Assembly: GCF_002482385.1 (NCBI RefSeq)
Contig: NZ_DLFW01000022.1
Location: forward strand, 62,001-126,000
DNA length: 64,000 nucleotides
Direction of reading: 5' to 3'
Origin: Dysgonomonas sp. UBA7710
GTDB lineage: Bacteria; Bacteroidota; Bacteroidia; Bacteroidales; Dysgonomonadaceae
The notes below the pieces were generated by a model that was not told the DNA's origin, ran no database searches, and worked only from the letters and a program-made list of their open reading frames with translations. Shown in pieces: positions 18,839 through 27,884 of this stretch (the stretch's first letter is position 1; each line of letters starts with the position of its first letter). A program made the translations under genes and the position numbers.

Positions 18839-21382
18839 TTATAGATGTTTGAATTGGTAACCTTTATTTTTAAGGTGCTTGAGAATTTCATCCAGCCTGT
18901 TGTACAACTTATCGGTCCGGTCTTTATGTGTGCCCGGGTGTATAAGTATTATACAGCCATTCAGTCCGTTTTTACTTTCATATTCATAAAGAGAGTCTAT
19001 TAGTTCTTGTGATGAATGGTAATTTTTCATATCCGGAGTTGTATAATCAGCTGCTGTACGGATGCCCGGAGTATAATTTATAGTGTATTGTCCTAATCGT
19101 TCTACTAGCTCTACACTTTGCTTATTATACCATTCATAAGGAGGCAGATAGTATTTTACCTTGCTTATATCGATTCCGAACCTTTCCAATTCTCTCATAT
19201 TCTGGTTGAAATCAGAGATGAGACTATCTGTACTGACCAGCGATTCTTCACGCTTGTCCCATGGAGCATACAATAGGTGTTTACCAGAATGGCCTCCCAC
19301 ATAGTGTTTTTTACGTATAATTTCTTTGATAACAGGCTCATGTTCTTTCATCCGTAAACAATTGCCTGTCAAAAAGAAAGAAGCTTTAGCATTATGCTTG
19401 TCTAATGCCCTAAGGATAGTTGTTGCTCCTTCGAAAGCAGAATCAGCCGAAAAAACCAGGTGAACTACTTTGCTATCGGTATCGAATTTTACCGTAGCAC
19501 CGTAGGCATCAGTAACAGTATTATTTGATTTACCAGACTGTTCTTTCCCTAATTGTTCCATCATGGAGAGGTAGTACATCATGTAGCAAGTCCCATCGAT
19601 CACAGGCTCATTAGTACCATAGGAATCTTTATGGAATACAGCCGGGCCATTTTGAAAGGCAGCTAAAGGATCCTTGCTGCGGCTTACTTTTGGAATACCC
19701 ATAAATGTGTCATGCCAACCTTCATCGATAGGCCCGTCAACTAATCCGCCCAAACGGGCATCGTCCATTCTGGAAGAAACGCCTCCTTTCGGAAAACCTC
19801 CGATAAACGAGAATCCCCAAGGGTTACAGCCCAAGATCCAATCACGTAAGGCAGCTTCCATTTCTTCAAAAGAATTGTCTCCTGAAATCTCTTTGTATTG
19901 GTGAGCATAAGAAGCGGCACCAATAACGGCAAAGTTAGCGCACCACACATAAGGTACACCGTTCATAAACGGCTCATTTCCTGCACGGTTTCGAATGGTC
20001 TGTAATCCTTGACGCATAAAGTCTGTGAATTTTTTACTTGTTACTGCATCTTCGGATTTTGCCATAAGGTGATGCCCTTGGTTGACAAAAGGATAGAACT
20101 GATAATGACGCGCAAAACCAAATGCCCACAAAGGATTGACAGGTTCCAATTGTCCCCAGTAATCGCCTTCGGTACGCCATTTCGGGTCTTTGGTAAGAGT
20201 ATAGAACGTAGCAGCCGCTAACTCTATATCATCCACATAGTTGTCTTCTTCGTAAAAATACGGTGAAACCACGCAGACGGTTTGGGTATTTCCAGGATGC
20301 TCAAGAGCAAACTCATAGGCAGGCTCTGCTTTACCAGACAGGGCTTTAGCAAAAGCAGGATCTACATTCTTAAACAGTTCGGCTCCCAGAGCAAAACAGG
20401 AGGCAAACTTACCCGCTGTGGAAGCCACCCCGGTGGTACGGTTCAGTTGAATCTCTCCGGTTTTGGGATTGGGCAAGTCCTGAGGCTCTCCGGTAATAAA
20501 ATAAACCGGTCGTCCCTTACCGGGACCCCATCCATAATCTACATTATCATTTTGGGGCAGACCATAACCGGCATGGTCCCGGTCATCAGCAATCTGGTTG
20601 TACATTTCTTTAGGCGCAGGGTTCATTCTGGATAGCCAGTCAAGTCCCCAGCGGATTTCGTCCAGGATATCAGGAATACCGTTACTACCCGGACTGGCAT
20701 CAGCGCGATAATTGTCTTTGAAGATTGTTTTGTCTTTTGCCTGATAGTAAGCTAACATCATGTGATAGATAGCACTTGCAGTGGTGGTAACATATTGTAA
20801 TTTATCGTCAGCATCATGCCAACCTCCGCGAACATCGATACGTTCTCCTGTACGGGTGGGATGTTCGACAATATATCCATCATGTTGATGACAAACAGTG
20901 CCTAAAAAATTATTATGTCCGCAACGCTGACGGCGCATATAATCAAGCATAAAATCAACAGATCCTTCGTAAATATCTGCTCCAATCTTAAATTGAGGAG
21001 ATTTAACTTCGGCAACCTCGATATAATAATCGCCTTCTATCTGAACAGAAGAAAAGTCGAGGCGAAAAGCCGATTTTAATCCCCAATAAGCAGCATCCGC
21101 AATTTTTCCCTGGCCGCTGAATACTGTTTTCCCGGTTTTTGCATCAATAAGAGAAAAATTCGGTGTGCCATGTTGAGTTGCAGGTAAAACCGGTGGTTGT
21201 CCACTACTTCCACGAAAAGATAAATCAGAAGTGATTTCTTCGGTCGAGATTAACACTGCTACTTTGATATCTTTGGGAAGATACCCTAATTGATTGATTC
21301 TTATCCAGGAATTCGTCGTTTGGGCATTTGCCAGAGTTATACTCATAACTATAAGACATAATATAAGTAAGCGTCGTTTCAT
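18839..21382 (-). CDS. GH9-CE4 fusion: glycoside hydrolase family 9 plus polysaccharide deacetylase-like domain
   Basis: 847 residues. Signal peptide 1-20; Ig-like CelD_N domain (about 25-135); GH9 catalytic domain (about 140-610) with GGWHDADD (Asp190, Asp193) and the C-terminal acid Glu592 in GTNEPVIDGT; then a NodB/CE4-like domain (about 625-847). In the CE4 part the metal-binding HSGKH (His698, His702) and IHPGTH are kept. The first motif reads FSADSAFEG, so the usual catalytic-base Asp of TFDDG seems replaced by Ala646, while Asp647 may keep the metal. Probably periplasmic. One chain may cut a glucan-type or GlcN/GlcNAc-containing chain and deacetylate it. Confidence 0.88.
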   Translation of the reverse strand: MKRRLLILCLIVMSITLANAQTTNSWIRINQLGYLPKDIKVAVLISTEEITSDLSFRGSSGQPPVLPATQHGTPNFSLIDAKTGKTVFSGQGKIADAAYWGLKSAFRLDFSSVQIEGDYYIEVAEVKSPQFKIGADIYEGSVDFMLDYMRRQRCGHNNFLGTVCHQHDGYIVEHPTRTGERIDVRGGWHDADDKLQYVTTTASAIYHMMLAYYQAKDKTIFKDNYRADASPGSNGIPDILDEIRWGLDWLSRMNPAPKEMYNQIADDRDHAGYGLPQNDNVDYGWGPGKGRPVYFITGEPQDLPNPKTGEIQLNRTTGVASTAGKFASCFALGAELFKNVDPAFAKALSGKAEPAYEFALEHPGNTQTVCVVSPYFYEEDNYVDDIELAAATFYTLTKDPKWRTEGDYWGQLEPVNPLWAFGFARHYQFYPFVNQGHHLMAKSEDAVTSKKFTDFMRQGLQTIRNRAGNEPFMNGVPYVWCANFAVIGAASYAHQYKEISGDNSFEEMEAALRDWILGCNPWGFSFIGGFPKGGVSSRMDDARLGGLVDGPIDEGWHDTFMGIPKVSRSKDPLAAFQNGPAVFHKDSYGTNEPVIDGTCYMMYYLSMMEQLGKEQSGKSNNTVTDAYGATVKFDTDSKVVHLVFSADSAFEGATTILRALDKHNAKASFFLTGNCLRMKEHEPVIKEIIRKKHYVGGHSGKHLLYAPWDKREESLVSTDSLISDFNQNMRELERFGIDISKVKYYLPPYEWYNKQSVELVERLGQYTINYTPGIRTAADYTTPDMKNYHSSQELIDSLYEYESKNGLNGCIILIHPGTHKDRTDKLYNRLDEILKHLKNKGYQFKHL

Positions 21383-21465
21383 GTTTTTTGATTTTTTATT
21401 AACAATGTTACAAATATAAGCTATAAGTATTGGGCTAAATAAATTAACCCGATAGAGTCAGATAG

Positions 21466-22233
21466 TCAATAAAGATCCTTATTGACCAGTTCATTAAAAA
21501 GCGCAGCAATTTTGTCTGTTACAATATCGGCATATCTTGCACCTTTTGCTGCCGTTGATTTCTTAGGATTTCCTACCCCTGTATCAATTGATGCTTTCGA
21601 CCAATTGCGGGGAACCCATCCTGTCTTATTATTCAGAGAATCAATTGCAAAAGCTCTGCTATCTCCATTTCCTGCAGCTTGCAGGTTTACCAGTTCGGGA
21701 TGATAGTGCATCATAACTGATGTTTCCTGTTCTCCTGCATGGTCGTCAAATTCCTCTTCAAAATATCCCTTACGCGGTTCCACTGCAAACCAATCACAAT
21801 TAACAATCAACATTTCAGGAAAGTCTATTGATAGATCTCTTATCATAGGTTTGAAACTATTACCTCCATGCCCGTTCATTATTACAAGTATCTTTATGTT
21901 CTGCGTATTGAGTGATTCTACAATATCAGACAATACCAGTTTTTGAGTTTCATGGCGTGCATGAATACAGAATGGAAGTTCCCGTTGTCCTGGATTTTGA
22001 GCTCCGAGGGGAATAGAAGGCAGTACCATTCCATGGACTCCATATGTTGACCATGCTTTTGATGCAGCATCCACAGCAATATCATGGGCCAGATAACAGT
22101 CTGTAAGATATGGCAAATGGTAATTGTGCGGTTCGGTAGCTCCCCACGGCAATACTGCAAAGGAGTATGATTGTCCTTTGGCATTTCCATAGTTCTCCAC
22201 TGATAGATCAACATATATATCCTTGTTTCTCAT
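21466..22233 (-). CDS. creatininase-family metal-dependent amidohydrolase
   Basis: 255 residues from the ATG at 22233. A longer in-frame start at 22380 would run deep into the SIS gene, so the internal start, 14 bases after that gene's stop, is preferred. Metal-ligand motifs of the creatininase fold are present: GATEPHNYHLPYLTD (Glu34, His36, His39, Asp45), NGHGGN and HAGEQETS. It is cytoplasmic, with no signal. Family members cleave cyclic or linear amides, such as creatinine, and some act in riboflavin or mycofactocin pathways. In this locus the substrate is probably an amide of a sugar or sugar acid; this is inference. Confidence 0.88.
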   Translation of the reverse strand: MRNKDIYVDLSVENYGNAKGQSYSFAVLPWGATEPHNYHLPYLTDCYLAHDIAVDAASKAWSTYGVHGMVLPSIPLGAQNPGQRELPFCIHARHETQKLVLSDIVESLNTQNIKILVIMNGHGGNSFKPMIRDLSIDFPEMLIVNCDWFAVEPRKGYFEEEFDDHAGEQETSVMMHYHPELVNLQAAGNGDSRAFAIDSLNNKTGWVPRNWSKASIDTGVGNPKKSTAAKGARYADIVTDKIAALFNELVNKDLY

Positions 22234-22246
22234 AGCATTGTATGAC

Positions 22247-23008
22247 TTAAATCTTTGATACACGTTTTTTGTATTCGGCCAGACATGCATCCAGACGTTC
22301 CTGAGCGGTAGTATCTCCCGGCACATTGTGCGAAGGGTGGATATATAGTTTAACTCCTCTATCAGCCAGAATTTCGGCAACTGTAGTAATAGTCATCCAT
22401 ACCAGTGTAACGAATGCCAATGTAGAAACAGGGCCTACTTTATCCTGATGGTTTTTTAACGGAACAGAAGCATCTACTACCGGTACACAAGAATCTACAA
22501 CTATGTCGGCAATGTCAAATAATGTTTTTCCGCTTGGATGGCGGGTAACTTTACCTTTAGCTTCTGCCGCCGAACCATAAACAATTACTTTCATACCTAA
22601 CTGTTTTGCACGTAAGGCAACATCGATATTTACATTATTGATACCTGTGTGTGAAAAAATCCAGATGCAATCTTCTTCATTGAAGTTATATGCTTTCATA
22701 ATTGCATTACCATAGCCTTCTGCCCGTTCAAGGAACAAAAACTGATGTATCCCCATTTGTCCTGTTATGCCTGTAAAAAAAGTCATTGGTAATTCTACCA
22801 TAGGGTGGAAGCCAACAAATCCTCCGATGCGTGGATACATTTCTTCTACAGGGATTGTCGCATGACCACATCCGAATGTATGAACCCAATTATTCTTTTC
22901 AATGCTGTCAGCCATTACTAATGCTGCTTTTTTGATATTTTCCAGTTGGGTGTCTTCGATTTTTTGCATAATGCCGCGAGCATTTGCTAACCATTCTAGT
23001 GCTAACAT
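22247..23008 (-). CDS. SIS-domain sugar-phosphate isomerase/aldolase-type protein (UPF0309-like)
   Basis: 253 residues, a single SIS domain. The N-terminal helix bundle is followed by HTFGCGHATIPVEEMYPRIGG and the phosphate-binding IFSHTGINNVNIDVA strand-loop, both typical of the UPF0309 branch of SIS proteins. These bind phosphosugars in the cytoplasm. Next to a ROK kinase and a GH18 enzyme it most likely isomerises or deaminates an amino-sugar phosphate, though the activity is unproven for this branch. The start at 23008 follows the MFS gene by 28 bases. Confidence 0.88.
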   Translation of the reverse strand: MLALEWLANARGIMQKIEDTQLENIKKAALVMADSIEKNNWVHTFGCGHATIPVEEMYPRIGGFVGFHPMVELPMTFFTGITGQMGIHQFLFLERAEGYGNAIMKAYNFNEEDCIWIFSHTGINNVNIDVALRAKQLGMKVIVYGSAAEAKGKVTRHPSGKTLFDIADIVVDSCVPVVDASVPLKNHQDKVGPVSTLAFVTLVWMTITTVAEILADRGVKLYIHPSHNVPGDTTAQERLDACLAEYKKRVSKI

Positions 23009-23036
23009 AACTTGATTTTTAAATGTTTAATAATAA

Positions 23037-24191
23037 TTATTTATTGATAATTTTAGTATTACTAAATATGATAATCGCTTGTAAAACCAGTAGAATAATA
23101 ATAGATACAGGGAACGATGAAATCTCAAATACTTTAGATACATGTCCCATCACATAATTTAGAATTGTATTGCCACTGAGTGCAATAAACAGAGCTATGC
23201 CGATAGCGGTGCCTGTTGTTTCTTTATAGATAGACCCTATGATGCCTACCATAACAGGAAATCCCGCTGCAATCCCAAATCCGGTCATAAACAGGCCTGT
23301 TGCGGCCATATAAAATGTAGAAGAATAATTTAAAATAATAATACCTAACATCGCAATGATTATGCCTCCTATTAATATGCGTGAATGTTTTATTATATGT
23401 AACAAATAACTAAGTAGCAGTCGGGCTATAGTCATCCCCAAAACAAAAAATGTAAGACTAAGGATAACGTTACTTTTATCAATATTAGTGGCTCCCTCCA
23501 GATAACTTGTAGTCCAATTATTTATGAGTCCTTCCAGACCACTCTGGAAAAACAGGAAAAAGCTCATAATCAACAACAGAGGCTCCTTAATCAGGGTTAA
23601 AGCTTTTTTGATTGGAAAACCCTGTTTAAATTTAGGTTCAGGAAATTTGATTGCGATAAAATAGATAACACATAGAAGCATAAAAAGTCCTGTTCTTTGC
23701 AATATAATCTGATAGGTATAATATTCAGATAAGAAACCAAGTAAAAAAGGGATTCCTAATGCCCCGATTCCATAAAATACGCCTAAGATACTCAAACGCG
23801 AACTTCTGTTCTTATCATCAGAAATCTCTGAAACGAGTGCATTTGTCGCTCCGTTCAACATACCACCTCCGAAGCCGATAAGGAATATACAAAAGCGTAA
23901 GATGTTTAGATTGTCAAAAAATGCCAGACCTTCCAAACCTAGTAAAGCGGAAATAGTACTTGTTATAAGTAAAATTTTATATCCGAACCTATCAACTACA
24001 GGGCCAAAGATTAACGAACCCAATAACACTCCTACAGGCAAGAATGTAACTAACGATGAAGCTCCAACTGTATCAAGAGCATATCTGGCTGTGAGGGAAG
24101 GTAAAACAGAACCCATTACGATAAATGCAATTCCGAAAAAAGCCATTCCAATACATGCCGCAATATATACCAAGGTATTGTTATACTTCAT
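23037..24191 (-). CDS. MFS sugar transporter (FucP/NagP-like position)
   Basis: 384 residues with about twelve membrane segments. The motif VVDRFGYK after helix 2 matches the MFS loop 2-3 signature (GxxxDRxGxK). No signal peptide, inner membrane. It lies between the ROK kinase (12 bases upstream) and the SIS gene, so it probably imports the monosaccharide or short oligosaccharide that the kinase phosphorylates. Confidence 0.88.
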   Translation of the reverse strand: MKYNNTLVYIAACIGMAFFGIAFIVMGSVLPSLTARYALDTVGASSLVTFLPVGVLLGSLIFGPVVDRFGYKILLITSTISALLGLEGLAFFDNLNILRFCIFLIGFGGGMLNGATNALVSEISDDKNRSSRLSILGVFYGIGALGIPFLLGFLSEYYTYQIILQRTGLFMLLCVIYFIAIKFPEPKFKQGFPIKKALTLIKEPLLLIMSFFLFFQSGLEGLINNWTTSYLEGATNIDKSNVILSLTFFVLGMTIARLLLSYLLHIIKHSRILIGGIIIAMLGIIILNYSSTFYMAATGLFMTGFGIAAGFPVMVGIIGSIYKETTGTAIGIALFIALSGNTILNYVMGHVSKVFEISSFPVSIIILLVLQAIIIFSNTKIINK

Positions 24192-24203
24192 TTTGTTTGC
24201 TGT

Positions 24204-25166
24204 TTAGTTATCTAAAGATAATAGCGCCAGATGTCCGGCTCCATATAACCCTGCATCACCCATGAGTTGCGACTTCTCGAATTTAACCTGATTTATTGCA
24301 ACTGGCTGAGCCCATCTGCAGGCTTCGTCATAAATACGTTCTAATAATTGGGCTGCAGGTCCAAATACACCGCCCCCCCATACTATTATTTCGGGGTTTA
24401 GTAAGCTTACCATATTAGCTGCAGCCATAGACCACAAAATGATAGCTTTACCTATAATAAATTTTGCTAATGAGTCTCCTCTACTATATGCTTCGAATAC
24501 ATCTTTAGCTGTTATAGTCTCCATTTCTTTCTTATATAATGTACTCTCCCTGAATAATAAACCCTCTTTCAACAACTTCTTTGTATGACGTGCTATGCCA
24601 TCACCCGAAGCATAGCTTTCGAGGCATCCATATCTCTCATACTCATCGAAGTAAGGAGTTTCCAGAGCAAACCATCCTGCAGAACCTACTACATCCCCAT
24701 GTCCGTGAACTATTTTTCCATCTATCAACAGTCCCATTCCAATACCTGTTCCAACAGCAATGAATACTGCATTTTTTGCATTTTGGGCCGCCCCTTTCCA
24801 TGTTTCGCCTAATATATAGCATGTTCTGTCGCTTGCTATACTTATCTTAATATTGTCATTATTGATATACTCTTCTATTTCTTTTTGTAACGGATAGTTT
24901 TCCCATTCTTCTATATTGGGTGCCCATACCAATCCGGTCTTGCTATCGGCTATTCCGGGCACGCATATACCTAATGATTCAATGTCATTTATCTCTTTCT
25001 CTGACATTGTAATTAGTTCATCTATTGTTTGTAATACTAATTGCCCTACTTCTTTACCTATTCGGTTTTCTAACAGATGAGATGTTTTGCAGAGAATGTT
25101 TCCTTCTCTATCAAAGATTGCACTGATTATTTTAGTTCCTCCTAAGTCTATACCAATCACAGCCAT
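24204..25166 (-). CDS. ROK-family sugar kinase (amino-sugar or glucokinase type)
   Basis: 320 residues. IGIDLGGTK (phosphate 1 motif, residues 4-12), AVGTGIGMG (ATP binding), GHGDVVGSAGW with the ROK His, and a reduced zinc-motif region YGCLESYASG. No helix-turn-helix at the N terminus, so it is a kinase rather than a repressor. It phosphorylates a hexose in the cytoplasm; glucose, mannose, GlcNAc and ManNAc are the family options, and the locus favours an N-acetylhexosamine. It is first in the leftward gene train. Confidence 0.93.
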   Translation of the reverse strand: MAVIGIDLGGTKIISAIFDREGNILCKTSHLLENRIGKEVGQLVLQTIDELITMSEKEINDIESLGICVPGIADSKTGLVWAPNIEEWENYPLQKEIEEYINNDNIKISIASDRTCYILGETWKGAAQNAKNAVFIAVGTGIGMGLLIDGKIVHGHGDVVGSAGWFALETPYFDEYERYGCLESYASGDGIARHTKKLLKEGLLFRESTLYKKEMETITAKDVFEAYSRGDSLAKFIIGKAIILWSMAAANMVSLLNPEIIVWGGGVFGPAAQLLERIYDEACRWAQPVAINQVKFEKSQLMGDAGLYGAGHLALLSLDN

Positions 25167-25422
25167 GTTTTTATATTTAAGATTGTTTAGTGTGTTTCTT
25201 ATCTAAATTGAAAATATTACTTCTAATAGGGTATTTTAGTAATATTTGGTACTGTTGCTCATTTTACTGGCCCTATGCCGATAGTGTGTTGATTGTTGAT
25301 TAATTAAATCTATATGACTATTATTTAATAAGAATGATTTTTATATTAAATATTTAGATTTATATTTTTTTTGTTTTTCAATTAGATTATTGCAAATATA
25401 TAAATACAATATAACAAACCTA

Positions 25423-25785
25423 GATTTGGATTCTAATATTAACTAATATTAATGATAAGATACATAATTTAATAAAATATTTTGATGATTTAAGCTTGCA
25501 TAAATACATTTATATATCTGATAATTATATTTTTAATTGAAATTATGTACATCTTTTTTATTTATACCCTCCTTTTGATTAAAAGCATATATAAATATTT
25601 AATTTATGTATCTTATCATTAATTTAAGTTAATTAATAGGTCTATTATCTTATTTTTTAGATGTTGATATGTGGAAATATATATATTTGTTTCGAGAATA
25701 ATAATTCATAGTATAATTATTGATTGTAACCGAATATAAAATATGATGAAAAATAGCATTACATATATTCCTTGATTTGGATTCT
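25423..25785. repeat. paired repeats in the divergent spacer before the BadF-type gene
   Basis: The 675-base spacer (25167-25841) is about four-fifths A+T and carries no gene. It holds a perfect 20-base inverted repeat, ATTAATGATAAGATACATAA at 25448-25467 and its reverse complement at 25604-25623, and a 12-base direct repeat GATTTGGATTCT at 25423-25434 and 25774-25785. The symmetric layout between two divergent genes suggests operators of one regulator; no known motif is recognised. Confidence 0.6.
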
Positions 25786-25841
25786 CTTTTGATTCCAACA
25801 ATTAGTTCTTTATTTTGGTATTAAGAAATACATATATACAC

Positions 25842-26690
25842 GTGATTTTATTAGCACAAAGTTATTCTTTAAAAACGGAATGGGCACTTATCTGTAGACA
25901 GGGAGTCATAGAATCGTTCGTGTCTGATGGAATCAATCCTCTCTTCCAGAGCAGGATAGAAATTAGTCGTATTTTGCGATTACAACTTCCGCAGGTATTT
26001 TTCACAACTAAAGTGGATAAGATATATTTTTATGGTACCGGTTGCTCTTCGTCAAAGATGAAGAATATGGTGAAAACACCTCTCGAAACACAATTAAAAA
26101 CTCCAGCAATTGTAGAAAATAACCTGGATGGTGTTGCCCGTTCGTTGTTTCAGGATAAAGCCGGTATAGCCTGTATTCTCGATACGGAATCAAACTCTTG
26201 TTTTTATGACGGGACATCTATTGTTAAAAAGGTGAGGTCTCTTGGATATATGCTAGGTGATGAAGGTAGTGGAACTACTTTAGGTAAATTGTTTTTGGCC
26301 GATTGCCTGCAAAATATAGCACCTAAAGAACTTATAAAATTGTTTTATAAAAAAAACAAGATAGATCCAGATGGAATAGTTGACTATCTTTATACTACTC
26401 AATTTCCCAATAAAATATTATCTGTTATTTCTTATTTTCTGTATGAAAATATAAGCCATCCGTATATATATAAGTTAGTGTGTGACAATATGAAAGTGTT
26501 TCTGGAAAGAAATGTATTTCAGTATGAAGACTATTGTAATTATCCGATTCGTTTTGTTGGGCCAATAGCGAAAATGTACTCAACTATACTCAGGGATGTC
26601 GCACAGAGTATTGGGATTTATGTAGATTCTGTTGTGGAGAGTCCCATGAAAGGGCTAATAAAATATCATATAAAAAAATTGACAATTTAA
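25842..26690 (+). CDS. BadF/BadG-type N-acetylglucosamine kinase homologue with altered nucleotide-binding motifs
   Basis: 282 residues from GTG at 25842. The in-frame ATG at 25815 adds nine residues not seen in the family, and the GTG places ILLAQSYSLKTEW exactly where relatives begin. The fold signature is clear: FYGTGCSS, SNSCFYDG, LGYMLGDEGSGTTLGK and a C-terminal FVGPIAKMY. Two phosphate-binding motifs are changed: ADSGSTKT is AQSYSLKT (Gln6 for the conserved Asp), and GTGSNS is DTESNS (residues 114-119). It may have lost kinase activity and act as a sugar sensor, or be a decaying gene. It is divergent from the ROK kinase operon. Confidence 0.8.
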   Translation: MILLAQSYSLKTEWALICRQGVIESFVSDGINPLFQSRIEISRILRLQLPQVFFTTKVDKIYFYGTGCSSSKMKNMVKTPLETQLKTPAIVENNLDGVARSLFQDKAGIACILDTESNSCFYDGTSIVKKVRSLGYMLGDEGSGTTLGKLFLADCLQNIAPKELIKLFYKKNKIDPDGIVDYLYTTQFPNKILSVISYFLYENISHPYIYKLVCDNMKVFLERNVFQYEDYCNYPIRFVGPIAKMYSTILRDVAQSIGIYVDSVVESPMKGLIKYHIKKLTI

Positions 26691-26923
26691 TCTACAGCCA
26701 TATTATATTACAATCAGGCAAATATCAATTACCAGCTTAAAAAATATAAGGTAATGATTCCATACCTTTAGTGGTTTTAAACCCAGATATATCTTTTACC
26801 TATTGTCAAATAAACTTTATTTTGCTTCTCAACTCCTTCTTTTTCCCAGTAAATAGTCTGAATACGGTATGCGAAATTTAGCTCAGTTTGGATTAAATGA
26901 GGTCAAAACTTTCGTATTGGAGC

Positions 26924-27503
26924 CTAGGTAGCAGAGGGTTGTATCGGAAACAACATTTCACGGTTCTCATCACACTTTTCAATTAAGGCGATTGCTTCGG
27001 GCAGCAGTTTAACACGCGCCAACAACTCATTTTTCTTCGGGCGATATTTCAGCCATAAATTGTTCTTTCCCTCCGTAAAGATTTCACATCCTTTATCATT
27101 TGAATATTTTTCTAACAGCATCCTGGTATTTCCAGGAGTGGGATATTACACAAAAATTGTTTGCACAGCCTTTTTCGGTTTTCAAATAGAGTTCATATTT
27201 GCGGATATAATCTTCGTTAATATCCTTTAGTGGAATATCCTCAATACTTATCTCTGTTGACATAAACTCTTTCAGATATTTTAGAGAAGTATCGAATTTA
27301 TAGATTGTAGACTGTGAAGATTCTATGCCAAGTAGTTTATGGCATCGCTCGTTATAATCGGAATGTCCTTCGACTAAAGTTTTTCCAATTTCTTCAGCTT
27401 TGTGATTTCCGAGATACATATCTTTGAGAAGTTGGGCAGTAATAGATTTACCATCTAGCTCCAATTCTCGATACATAACCGCATTTTTTTGCTTTTTGAG
27501 CAA
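26924..27503 (-). pseudogene. remnant of a tyrosine recombinase (Bacteroidota integrase)
   Basis: Two frames on the minus strand belong to one integrase. Positions 27503-27096 encode the N-terminal part: MYRELELDGKSITA, the SAM-like core-binding helices (YKFDTSLKYLKEF) and DIPLKDINEDYIRKYELYL, stopping after CANN. Positions 27121-26924 encode a piece from the catalytic domain (ARVKLLPEAIALIEK, LFPIQ) and then end. The segment with the first catalytic Arg and the last part with His-x-x-Arg and Tyr are missing. This is a deleted, frame-broken gene next to a tRNA, the usual site of such integrases. Confidence 0.75.
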
Positions 27504-27513
27504 ATTTCAGGGA

Positions 27514-27553
27514 ATAAAAAAATCCTTGAAAACCAGCTGATTTTCAAGGATTT
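27514..27553 (-). terminator. terminator of tRNA-Leu
   Basis: Perfect 13-bp stem AAATCCTTGAAAA (27520-27532) with TTTTCAAGGATTT (27541-27553), loop of 8. Read on the minus strand it is followed by a run of T. It lies 25 bases past the tRNA 3' end. Confidence 0.85.
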
Positions 27554-27577
27554 ACTTTGTTTTGCCTTTCGGCTCAG

Positions 27578-27659
27578 TGCGGATGAAGGGACTCGAACCC
27601 CCACGCCTCACGGCACCAGATCCTAAGTCTGGCGCGGCTACCAATTACGCCACATCCGC
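27578..27659 (-). tRNA. tRNA-Leu (anticodon UAG)
   Basis: On the minus strand the acceptor stem GCGGATG pairs with CATCCGC. The anticodon arm is CCAGA-CTTAGGA-TCTGG with anticodon TAG. A long variable arm (TGCCGTGAGGCGT) marks a class II tRNA, and the T arm holds GGTTCGAGTCC. CCA is not encoded. 82 bases. It reads CUA (and other CUN) codons. Confidence 0.95.
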
Positions 27660-27854
27660 GTAGCTAATTGCGTTAGCGGGTACAAAGGTATAATTATTTT
27701 TCTAATAACAATGCTTTATATGCAAAAAATGGAATTTTTGATATAAATAAGATCATATAAGCCTGGAGAAGACCCGGAAATTCAGAACAAACATACAATT
27801 TTTAAGTTAATGCTTTCGGGTAAATTTTAGCTTTTTTCTTTCCGTTTTTTTTCA

Positions 27855-27862
27855 TAGCTTTG
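27855..27862 (+). promoter_or_regulatory. -7 box of the dnaX promoter
   Basis: TAGCTTTG matches TAnnTTTG, 22 bases before the dnaX start codon. The -33 element is not clear, the region upstream being a T-rich run. No gene lies between the tRNA and dnaX. Confidence 0.5.
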
Positions 27863-27884
27863 TCCTGCTAAAGAAGAAATTGAG

